Positions 1 to 4,556 of a DNA stretch of 5,699 bases are shown in pieces. Source of the stretch: Bacillota bacterium (GTDB lineage: Bacteria > Bacillota > Clostridia > DSM-8532); contig JAEXPO010000560.1 of assembly GCA_023446675.1 (NCBI GenBank), forward strand, positions 1 through 5,699, read 5' to 3'. The position numbers and the translations under genes are program-made. Positions within the stretch are counted from its first letter, which is position 1, and each line of letters begins with the position of its first letter. The notes beneath the pieces are model-generated. The model was not told the origin of the DNA, did no database searches, and was given only the letters and a program-made list of their open reading frames with translations.

Positions 1-431
1 CCTACAATTTTGCCTGCGAGATCCTCAACCTTGGTAACGGAGGTGTCGCCGGGTTTAACCACAATAACCTGTCCGTTGGCCAGATAGGGCTTTGTAAACT
101 CGTAGTTCTCAAGTCTTTCATTTGTCATGCTGACTGAGGAGATAATGGCATCATAGTTTCCGGCATCAAGTCCGGCAAAAATGGTATCCCATGCAATGGA
201 TTTAAATTCAATGGTTTTACCCATCTTCTCGCCGAGCGCTTTGGCAAAATCGATATCAAAGCCCACCAGCTCATTTTTCTCATCTCTATATTCCATAGGA
301 GGATAAGTATCGTCTACAGCAATTGTAAGCACTTCGTTGCCACTGGCTGCCGGCTTTGTTCCGCATCCTGAAAACATGAGTGCGGCGGAAAGAACCACCG
401 TTAATCCTACAAGGGCCCATTTTGTTCTCAT
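1..431 (-). CDS. Amino-acid ABC transporter substrate-binding lipoprotein (family 3), 5' part only
   Basis: This is the N-terminal 143 residues of a solute-binding protein; the gene runs off the left edge. The ATG at 431 is followed by a charged start (MRTKW), a hydrophobic stretch, and a lipobox ending FSGC, so Cys23 is the expected lipidation site and the mature protein is anchored outside the cell membrane. The binding domain (SBP_bac_3, PF00497) begins near residue 33. It shows the family signature GFDIDFAKALGEKM (residues 57-70) and the segment DAIISSVSMTNER (94-106); in this family the Thr and Arg of that segment contact the ligand's alpha-carboxylate. Tyr43 and Trp81 are candidate side-chain contacts. 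The ligand is a polar amino acid or cystine, but which one cannot be told. GAGGGG (440-445) lies 8 nt before the ATG, and a private promoter sits just upstream. Permease and ATPase genes would be expected beyond the window. Family assignment is secure. Confidence 0.93.
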   Translation of the reverse strand, partial: MRTKWALVGLTVVLSAALMFSGCGTKPAASGNEVLTIAVDDTYPPMEYRDEKNELVGFDIDFAKALGEKMGKTIEFKSIAWDTIFAGLDAGNYDAIISSVSMTNERLENYEFTKPYLANGQVIVVKPGDTSVTKVEDLAGKIV

Positions 432-439
432 AATTATTT

Positions 440-445
440 CCCCTC
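440..445 (-). promoter_or_regulatory. Ribosome binding site of the binding-lipoprotein gene
   Basis: GAGGGG on the minus strand lies 8 nt upstream of the ATG at 431. It is strong and well spaced, and it supports this start. Confidence 0.75.
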
Positions 446-464
446 ACATACAATCTTTTTCTTG

Positions 465-494
465 ATTATAAGGACAAAACAGGCCAAAAGTCAA
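465..494 (-). promoter_or_regulatory. Sigma-A type promoter of the amino-acid-binding protein gene
   Basis: On the minus strand, a TTGACT -35 box (489-494) is separated by 18 bp from a perfect TATAAT -10 box (465-470). Transcription should start near 458, giving a short leader of about 27 nt that includes the ribosome binding site. The transporter can therefore be transcribed independently of the cvpA operon upstream. No operator-like palindrome is obvious around it. Confidence 0.8.
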
Positions 495-532
495 TAGGAG
501 TGTGCAAAAAAGAGGATCGCCGACTTGCAAAA

Positions 533-916
533 TCATCCATTGAACTTGTCAAATATGTATTTCTTTAAATCATTTCTGACATTTATTATATTGCTTCCTT
601 CATTTATGAGAGCCTGACGGATATAATCGATTTCCTCAAAGGTAAGAAAAACCAGCTTTCCCGCTCCTCTGCCGTCCAGAAGGCTTTCCAGCTCCTTTAA
701 TACATCAAGGGCATCTTCCCGGGAAGGGAAATAGAAAACCCCTACGCCGTCGTCCAATTCACCCTTATGCGCCTGATATAAAGCCTCCACCTTTTCCTTG
801 GAGGCACCGGCTATTTCAGCTATATCAGCTGTTTTATACTTACCGGCACAGTCAATATAATACCTCTCGGATAGACGCCCGGAGCCTCTGATAGAGAAAT
901 TTCTCATGCTTTTCAT
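533..916 (-). CDS. Uncharacterised 127-residue protein encoded downstream of cvpA
   Basis: I do not recognise this protein. It is soluble, highly charged, and has no signal peptide or membrane segment. Residues about 22-51 (from YYIDCAGKYKT through KEKVEALYQAH) are helical and faintly resemble a helix-turn-helix (TADIAEIAGASKEKVEALY), but a DNA-binding role is not established. A short strand (VGVFYF) and helices (REDALDVLKELESLL, then FLTFEEIDYIRQALI) follow, ending in a basic helix. The start chosen is ATG 916, because GTGGGG ends 8 nt before it; a longer reading from TTG 946 has no such site and would run into the 3' end of cvpA. The gene begins 13 nt after the cvpA stop, with its ribosome binding site adjoining that stop, so the two are probably co-transcribed and coupled. 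No convincing terminator hairpin follows. Confidence 0.75.
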   Translation of the reverse strand: MKSMRNFSIRGSGRLSERYYIDCAGKYKTADIAEIAGASKEKVEALYQAHKGELDDGVGVFYFPSREDALDVLKELESLLDGRGAGKLVFLTFEEIDYIRQALINEGSNIINVRNDLKKYIFDKFNG

Positions 917-929
917 AAAAATACCCCAC

Positions 930-1748
930 TTATTGTGAACTTGCAAACAAATGGTTAAACCATGTTAATACAACAGAATCCCCATAGGAATCAGGAATAC
1001 GTATCATTTCAAGGGAGCTTAAGGAGGGTATGACAAGACCAAAGGCAATATAAACCAGAATGAGGCCGATTCCAAGTCCCACAGCCATTCCTCCTGCCCG
1101 GTTTGCGGTACCGAGAAGAGCTGTGGTATTGATAACGGTGGACAGCAAGCGTCCCACCAAAACCACTATAAGCTTTACCCCGATAAAAAGGATAATAAGC
1201 GCTAAAACGTTTAGCACCGAATAAATAAGCAGATCATTGATGGATACAACCGTTTCCTGATACAGAGCGCCCGTTTCGGCCGCCGTTCCCGTGGTTGTAA
1301 CCACTTGCTTAATAAAAGGATTCCGGGAGATAAAGGCTTCAATCTCCGGATAAGAGGTAATAACCTCAAAGGGCGAGGTCGTCTCATTTACCTTAATGGC
1401 CTCCAGTGTGGACAGCGTGGGCATAATGTCGGACAGCTTATCGCCTACGGTCTTTCCCAAAGGCGAATTTTGCAGCATTAATGCCAGCTTGGGCGAAAAG
1501 ATAAAGGCCATGACAATACCGGCCAAATAGCCTACAAGGCTGAAGACCGTATTAACCATACCCTTTGCGTACCCCCTGAATCCAAACAGAGCCACAACAA
1601 TAACAATGGTATAATCAACCCAGTTAAAATTCATATCAAACACCAAATCAGCTGCAACAAAGGCCAATACGGCCAAAAACAGCAAAAATGCCGGCAATCT
1701 GTTCATCTTCGCCGCAGCGGGTACAGGCCGGCCATAGTTGTAACCCAA
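930..1748 (-). CDS. CvpA-family integral membrane protein
   Basis: The protein has 272 residues from the TTG at 1748 and about five predicted membrane helices: near residues 18-37, 44-58, 65-86, 175-202 and 218-243. The helix 2-3 segment (NWVDYTIVIVVALFGFRGYAKG, split by the RGYAKG turn) and the late NRAGGMAVGLGIGLILVY segment match the CvpA (colicin V production) pattern of an Asp in the first core helix, an RGxxKG turn and a Gly-rich C-terminal helix. Family members are linked to membrane or envelope homeostasis; the biochemical role is unclear. It is longer than the roughly 160-residue E. coli CvpA, with an extra N-terminal helix and a loop of about 85 residues between helices 3 and 4. The TTG start is preferred because GGGAGG (1757-1762) lies 8 nt before it; the in-frame GTG at 1757 abuts that site. 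It follows the 30-aa membrane peptide and precedes the 127-aa gene, probably in one operon. Confidence 0.85.
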   Translation of the reverse strand: MGYNYGRPVPAAAKMNRLPAFLLFLAVLAFVAADLVFDMNFNWVDYTIVIVVALFGFRGYAKGMVNTVFSLVGYLAGIVMAFIFSPKLALMLQNSPLGKTVGDKLSDIMPTLSTLEAIKVNETTSPFEVITSYPEIEAFISRNPFIKQVVTTTGTAAETGALYQETVVSINDLLIYSVLNVLALIILFIGVKLIVVLVGRLLSTVINTTALLGTANRAGGMAVGLGIGLILVYIAFGLVIPSLSSLEMIRIPDSYGDSVVLTWFNHLFASSQ

Positions 1749-1756
1749 ATAGCACA

Positions 1757-1762
1757 CCTCCC
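1757..1762 (-). promoter_or_regulatory. Ribosome binding site that decides the cvpA start
   Basis: GGGAGG on the minus strand lies 8 nt before a TTG codon (1746-1748) and directly abuts the in-frame GTG at 1757. Spacing favours TTG as the real start, removing three residues from the longest reading. CTCC at 1768-1771 could pair with its GGAG core (1758-1761). Confidence 0.65.
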
Positions 1763-1808
1763 TTTAAGGAGCCCTATCATCTACTCTTGCACAAATTTCC
1801 CGGAAATA

Positions 1809-1901
1809 TCAGGGAAAAAAGAAGGATAGATTTAACGCAATAAACAAAAGGATGGAAACAATCAAAAAACTTACCTGGACTGATTTCTTTTTTATATACA
1901 T
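1809..1901 (-). CDS. Small 30-residue single-pass membrane peptide
   Basis: A short reading frame starts at ATG 1901 and stops at TGA 1809. Its product has a basic N-terminus (MYIKKKS) followed by a continuous hydrophobic segment from about residue 8 to 30 (VQVSFLIVSILLFIALNL, then SFFFP), so it should insert as one helix with the N-terminus probably inside. GGAGG (1909-1913) sits 7 nt before the ATG, as strong as any site in the window. This, together with its place between a good promoter and cvpA, argues that it is translated. It could be a free small membrane protein acting with CvpA or a leader peptide affecting cvpA translation. A similar protein is not known to me. The gap to the cvpA start is about 60 nt. 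Confidence 0.6.
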   Translation of the reverse strand: MYIKKKSVQVSFLIVSILLFIALNLSFFFP

Positions 1902-1959
1902 TTTCCTTCCTCCACCTCTTCCTTAATTTGCATACTTTATTTTCTTCCTTTTTAGTACC

Positions 1960-1972
1960 TTATCGCTGATAA
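1960..1972. repeat. Small inverted repeat TTATC-N3-GATAA
   Basis: Five-base arms separated by GCT lie inside the leader upstream of the 30-aa peptide. The repeat could be a weak hairpin in RNA or a half-size operator. It is short enough to be chance. Confidence 0.3.
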
Positions 1973-2010
1973 AACAAGTATTTTTATAGGTGCTTCTCTC
2001 TAATTGGGTT

Positions 2011-2025
2011 GCGGGCAAAGCCCGC
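2011..2025. repeat. Perfect GC-rich hairpin GCGGGC-AAA-GCCCGC
   Basis: Two 6-base arms enclose a 3-base loop. On the minus-strand transcript it would form about 6-20 nt from the predicted start, a position typical of mRNA-stabilising 5' hairpins. Neither strand has a U-run after it (TTTAG on plus, AACCC on minus), so it is not a normal intrinsic terminator. Confidence 0.6.
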
Positions 2026-2037
2026 TTTAGTGAGGAT

Positions 2038-2066
2038 ATTATATCATTTTGTCATGAGTTTGTAAA
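2038..2066 (-). promoter_or_regulatory. Strong sigma-A promoter for the peptide-cvpA operon
   Basis: On the minus strand, a TTTACA -35 box (2061-2066) is 17 bp from a perfect TATAAT -10 box (2038-2043). The -10 box is preceded by TGA, giving an extended -10. The expected start is near 2031, ahead of the 30-aa peptide, cvpA and the 127-aa gene, with no other gene in the same direction between. Confidence 0.75.
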
Positions 2067-2113
2067 ACGGATTTAATTTTATGCCAATCCTGTCTTATAG
2101 AATTCTTTATTTA

Positions 2114-2122
2114 TGCTATAAT
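2114..2122 (+). promoter_or_regulatory. Extended -10 promoter for the nucleotidyltransferase remnant
   Basis: TGC directly precedes a perfect TATAAT (2117-2122). The region about 17 bp upstream has no good -35 match, so the extended -10 would carry recognition. Transcription would begin near 2129, giving a 55-nt leader to the ATG at 2184. It faces away from the cvpA-operon promoter. Confidence 0.5.
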
Positions 2123-2183
2123 CAACAAAAAATCCAAAGGGGTGGAAGGCAAGTCTCCCACAATTGGCGTATTGGAGAAAAAC

Positions 2184-2612
2184 ATGAAACGGAAGCTTCC
2201 GGGATTTAATGAGAATTTAAAGAGGCAAATAAATTTTTTAGCAGAAATAATAGAGAAAAATGCCGTACTCTCCACAATAATAAAAAAAGCCCCCAAGCTG
2301 GGGCTGAAGCATTATTATATCGGTGGCGGCTGTATTGCTCAAACTGTCTGGAATTATCAAAACGGCATGGATTTGCTTTACGGTATTTCAGATGTGGATT
2401 TAGTGTATTATGATTCCTCGGATTTTAGCTATGAAGCAGAGGACAGCGTTATAAAGTCCGGTGCGGTTCTGTTTCGTCAAACGCCTCTTCCCCTGGATAT
2501 TAAAAATCAGGCACGAACTCACCTGTGGTATGAATGCAGGCTTTTCCCATTAAAACGCAAGGACCCTGGGGGTACCGGAAAAGGAATAAAAGGTGGCTTT
2601 GGCATCCTTTAA
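2184..2612 (+). CDS. Truncated nucleotidyltransferase family protein (DUF925/NTP_transf_6-like), probably decayed
   Basis: The first 117 or so residues look like the NTP_transf_6 (PF06042) branch of the nucleotidyltransferase fold. They include the glycine motif YYIGGGCIAQTVWNY (44-58), the metal pair in GISDVDLVYYD (Asp70, Asp72) and the segment LDIKNQARTHLWYE (104-117), whose Asp105 is a candidate third carboxylate. Family proteins normally run to about 180-200 residues. Here the likeness stops after Glu117 (base 2534), and the last 25 residues (Gly/Lys-rich) are mostly read antisense through the end of the convergent gene. I infer that a deletion or rearrangement removed the C-terminal third. 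The ATG at 2184 is preferred, with GGAG (2174-2177) 6 nt before it; an in-frame GTG at 2142 would add 14 residues but its purine run abuts the start. The substrate is unknown, and activity is doubtful. Confidence 0.7.
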   Translation: MKRKLPGFNENLKRQINFLAEIIEKNAVLSTIIKKAPKLGLKHYYIGGGCIAQTVWNYQNGMDLLYGISDVDLVYYDSSDFSYEAEDSVIKSGAVLFRQTPLPLDIKNQARTHLWYECRLFPLKRKDPGGTGKGIKGGFGIL

Positions 2613-2945
2613 ATAAAGGACTTCCATTTTATTGTCGTCAGCCGTATACATTCTTCCCAGGGATGCATTTTCATTAAGCATCTGAACCCGGGCCTCTCTG
2701 CGCCCGTCATGAACCACGGTGCTTTCCAAGCGGAGCCAGGTGCCGTCCTTGCCCATTGCACTGATTTCAATCTGGGGATTCTCCAGCATCTGTTTAAAAA
2801 CCTTCTTGGTATTGTTTGTCACAATATACAGCCTGTCTTCAAATTCAGCGACTGCACCAAACGGCCTTACACGAGGCTGATTGCCTTCCGTAGTGGCAAG
2901 ATAAAAAACGGGATTTGTTTTCAGGTACTCTAAAACTTCTTTCAT
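2550..2945 (-). CDS. Pyridoxamine 5'-phosphate oxidase-like (PNPOx-like) flavin-binding family protein
   Basis: The 131-residue length is normal for the small split-barrel flavoprotein group within the PNPOx clan. Recognisable elements are the N-terminal helix (VLEYLKTNPVFYLATT), the strand and turn GNQPRVRPFGAV (21-32), the strand DRLYIVTNNTKKVFKQM (37-53) typical of the FMN-phosphate contact area, NPQIEISA (56-63) and the C-terminal strand ATFYSFSGTPRVLAF. Such proteins bind FMN or F420-like cofactors and act as small cytoplasmic reductases or oxidases; the substrate cannot be told, and vitamin B6 synthesis should not be assumed. AAGGAG lies 9 nt before ATG 2945. It is divergent from the HxlR-type regulator across 131 bp and probably a target of it. 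Its last 63 bases overlap, tail to tail, the truncated nucleotidyltransferase frame. Confidence 0.85.
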   Translation of the reverse strand: MKEVLEYLKTNPVFYLATTEGNQPRVRPFGAVAEFEDRLYIVTNNTKKVFKQMLENPQIEISAMGKDGTWLRLESTVVHDGRREARVQMLNENASLGRMYTADDNKMEVLYLKDAKATFYSFSGTPRVLAF

Positions 2946-2992
2946 ATGGGCTTGCTCCTTTCAAAGCTCCGTAGTATAATTTTTACGCTTTA

Positions 2993-3020
2993 ATTATATA
3001 GAGTGCAATAATATATTCAA
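2993..3020 (-). promoter_or_regulatory. Promoter of the PNPOx-like gene
   Basis: On the minus strand, TTGAAT (3015-3020) is separated by 16 bp from TATAAT (2993-2998). Transcription would start near 2986, leaving a leader of about 40 nt containing the AAGGAG site. The promoter lies in the gap shared with the divergent HxlR-type gene, where a regulator could act on both. Confidence 0.6.
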
Positions 3021-3043
3021 GTACGATTATTTTCTTTACTTAG

Positions 3044-3057
3044 TATCTCAAAAGATA
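3044..3057. promoter_or_regulatory. Inverted repeat, candidate HxlR operator
   Basis: TATCT and AGATA arms flank a CAAA spacer. A TAGTAT direct repeat (3041-3046 and 3056-3061) overlaps it. The position, just upstream of the regulator's ribosome binding site in the divergent gap, suits autoregulation. HxlR-family operators are often short AT-rich imperfect palindromes with TAC/GTA ends. Assignment is inference. Confidence 0.35.
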
Positions 3058-3076
3058 GTATAAAAGGAGATTTTTT

Positions 3077-3454
3077 ATGTCTTCAATAAAAACAGGTAAT
3101 GATGAAAAGCAGGATTTATACGGATTATGCCCCTATGTTACGGCTCAAAAGCTTCTCACCGGAAAATGGGCACTTCTCATTATGTACCATTTAAGCCGGG
3201 GGCCGGTACGATTTAATGCTCTTCAGCGCATGATGCCTTCTCTTACACAGGCTACGCTCTCAAATCAGCTTCACAGCCTGGAGGAGAATGGACTTATTAC
3301 CCGTACCCAGTATCCCCAGATTCCGCCAAAAGTGGAGTACGAATTAAGTGAAATCGGCCGCCGCTTTCAGCCCGTACTGGACAGTCTGGAGGTGTGGGGC
3401 AAGGAGTATATCGCTTTTTTAAAGGAAAAAGAAGGCGGGCTTTCCAGTGACTAA
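3077..3454 (+). CDS. HxlR-family winged helix-turn-helix transcriptional regulator
   Basis: The 125-residue length is standard for the HxlR (PF01638) family of small dimeric DNA-binding proteins. In order there are the CPYVTAQKLLTGKWALLIMYHL segment (18-39, split here around TGKW), the RFNALQRMMPSLTQATLSNQLHSLEENGLI helix-turn-helix (recognition helix near 57-72), and a wing with RTQYPQIPPKVEYELSEIG. The C-terminal helix (FQPVLDSLEVWGKEY) should dimerise. Cys18, before the first Pro, occupies the place of the redox- or electrophile-sensing cysteine in relatives such as YodB and HypR, so a thiol-stress switch is plausible but inferred. GGAG (3066-3069) lies 7 nt from ATG 3077. It is divergent from the PNPOx-like gene, a flavoprotein of the type such regulators often control. 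No clean promoter of its own was found. Confidence 0.9.
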   Translation: MSSIKTGNDEKQDLYGLCPYVTAQKLLTGKWALLIMYHLSRGPVRFNALQRMMPSLTQATLSNQLHSLEENGLITRTQYPQIPPKVEYELSEIGRRFQPVLDSLEVWGKEYIAFLKEKEGGLSSD

Positions 3455-3470
3455 GCCTTCATGCACAAAA

Positions 3471-3502
3471 AACGTACCCCTTTGCATTCCGGAGGGTACG
3501 TT
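3471..3502. terminator. Bidirectional intrinsic terminator between hxlR-type gene and esterase operon
   Basis: A perfect 9-bp stem (AACGTACCC at 3471-3479 with GGGTACGTT at 3494-3502) closes a 14-nt loop, starting 17 nt after the regulator stop. On the plus strand it is followed by TCTTGTTT, a broken U-run; on the minus strand it is followed by TTTT and then GTGC, with further Ts formed by the end of the stem. It therefore suits termination of the plus-strand regulator and of the esterase operon arriving from the right. Confidence 0.7.
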
Positions 3503-3504
3503 CT

Positions 3505-3529
3505 TGTTTAAACAGGCTTTGTTTAAGCA
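3505..3529. repeat. AT-rich inverted repeat next to the terminator
   Basis: TTGTTTAAACA and TGTTTAAGCA form a stem of about 10 bp, including one G-T pair, around a GGCTT loop (core arms 3508-3514 and 3520-3526). It lies between the two convergent transcription units and could assist termination on the minus strand. No U-run follows it directly, so it is called only as a repeat. Confidence 0.45.
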
Positions 3530-3563
3530 TAGGTTTCTTTATGTATACATTAAACAAACTTTT

Positions 3564-4520
3564 TTAGTCAGGCAAGAAACCCCGCTTTTTTAAAAAGCCG
3601 TCAATAACCCGCAGGAAGGATAAAATCCTTCTGTTGTCCACCTTATAGTTAAAAAGTATGAAGGCGTGGGAAACATCGGGAATGAGGCAGAGCTCCACAT
3701 CGGCTCCCTGAGTCTTTAAAGCCCGGTAATAATGAATTCCGTCCTCCGGCTCCACCACCGTATCCAAAAGGCCGTGGAGAATGAATACGGGAGGATGTCC
3801 CCTTTCCACCTGATAAACCGGCGAAAGGGCTCTTGCCCGTGCATCCGCCATAAAAAAGGAACGTGCCTGCGGTTCGTGCTCATTAAGCTCATAAACCGGC
3901 TCCCCCTCTTGAGGGTAAATGGAAGCCGGAAGCGTACCGGGATAGTCAAAGGCCAGCACCTGCTTTTTCCATTTACCGGTTAAATCGGTGACGCCGTTGC
4001 AAATAATAAGGCCATTGGCGGTATACGGGACCGCGACGTTTGCGTCCCCCCCCGCCTCCGAGAGCCCCAGGCAAGCCGCCAGATGGCCTCCCGCCGAATC
4101 CCCGCCTGCCAGAATCCTGTCCGGATGTATGGCAAACTCCCTTGCATGGCTCCGGATGTAGCCCATGGCATCCTTCACATCCTCCAGACATTCTTCTACG
4201 GAAGTGAGACGCCCGCCATCCTCCGAACCTGCCAGCCTGTAATCCACACTGAAGGTCACCAGGCCTTTTTGGGCATAGTAGAGGCAATGGGGAAAGAAAC
4301 GGGAGGCAGAATCGCTTTTCCACCCTCCCCCGTGGATCCACACCAGGGCGGTGTAATTGCCATTGGGTGACCAATGGGCCGGTTTTTCATAATAAAGGCG
4401 CAGCTCCTGGCCTCCCGCCCGCTTATAAACAAGCGAACAGGCCGGCTCCCTGCCTAACAGGGCGTCCAGCAGCTTTTGCTCCTTAAAGCCTTCTTCCGTG
4501 TTTTGTCCGCTGCAGCTCAT
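3564..4520 (-). CDS. Alpha/beta-hydrolase fold esterase (carbohydrate or short-chain ester type)
   Basis: The 318-residue protein is a complete alpha/beta hydrolase of the hormone-sensitive-lipase/BD-FAE-like group. It carries the oxyanion motif HGGGW (63-67), the nucleophile elbow GDSAGG with Ser142, a catalytic Asp candidate at 253 (HGLLDTVVE) and His285 (VSHAF). The strand YTALVWIHGGG and the SVDYRLA turn are typical of these esterases. A variable lid region lies near 180-225. There is no signal peptide, so it acts in the cytoplasm. It is last of the three genes, starting 36 nt after the deacetylase stop, and AAGGAAG precedes the ATG by 10 nt, so co-transcription is likely. The neighbours suggest removal of acyl groups, such as acetyl or feruloyl, from imported oligosaccharides, but sequence alone does not fix the substrate; a general carboxylesterase is possible. 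Confidence 0.88.
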   Translation of the reverse strand: MSCSGQNTEEGFKEQKLLDALLGREPACSLVYKRAGGQELRLYYEKPAHWSPNGNYTALVWIHGGGWKSDSASRFFPHCLYYAQKGLVTFSVDYRLAGSEDGGRLTSVEECLEDVKDAMGYIRSHAREFAIHPDRILAGGDSAGGHLAACLGLSEAGGDANVAVPYTANGLIICNGVTDLTGKWKKQVLAFDYPGTLPASIYPQEGEPVYELNEHEPQARSFFMADARARALSPVYQVERGHPPVFILHGLLDTVVEPEDGIHYYRALKTQGADVELCLIPDVSHAFILFNYKVDNRRILSFLRVIDGFLKKRGFLPD

Positions 4521-4556
4521 AATGCCAAAACTTCCTTTCCTTCATCCGGGGATATT

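Larger units (their letters stand above)
1902..2031 (-). promoter_or_regulatory. Approximately 130-nt untranslated leader of the peptide-cvpA operon
   Basis: From the predicted start near 2031 to the peptide ATG, the transcript has an unusually long leader for this window. It carries a perfect 6-bp GC stem very near its 5' end (2011-2025), a second small inverted repeat TTATC-N3-GATAA (1960-1972) and a purine-rich run into the ribosome binding site. I could not match it to a riboswitch class by eye, and no U-tract terminator is visible in it. It may be a 5' stabilising structure or an undescribed cis-regulatory RNA; the evidence is structural only. Confidence 0.35.

Noticed and set aside
917..946. 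Longer start (TTG 946) for the 127-aa gene
   Set aside because: It has no ribosome binding site at proper spacing and would overlap the cvpA end, while ATG 916 has GTGGGG 8 nt upstream.
1749..1757. GTG 1757 as the cvpA start
   Set aside because: The GGGAGG site directly abuts it, leaving no spacer. TTG 1748 has 8-nt spacing.
2011..2025. GC hairpin as an intrinsic terminator
   Set aside because: Neither strand has a U-run after the stem, and it lies just after a strong minus-strand promoter rather than after a gene.
2111..2296. Minus-strand 61-aa frame
   Set aside because: It is antisense to the nucleotidyltransferase with its clear motifs, and its own product has no recognisable pattern.
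2709..2933. Plus-strand 74-aa frame
   Set aside because: It is a shadow inside the PNPOx-like gene and has no ribosome binding site of note.
3035..3064. TTTACT-18-TATAAA as promoter of the HxlR-type gene
   Set aside because: Transcription would start near 3071, downstream of the gene's GGAG site (3066-3069), so the mRNA would lack it.
3973..4374. Minus-strand 133-aa frame and other frames within 3716-4370
   Set aside because: They are alternative frames of the GC-rich esterase gene, whose catalytic motifs are intact in the main frame. Their products are Arg/Gly-rich and without domain pattern.
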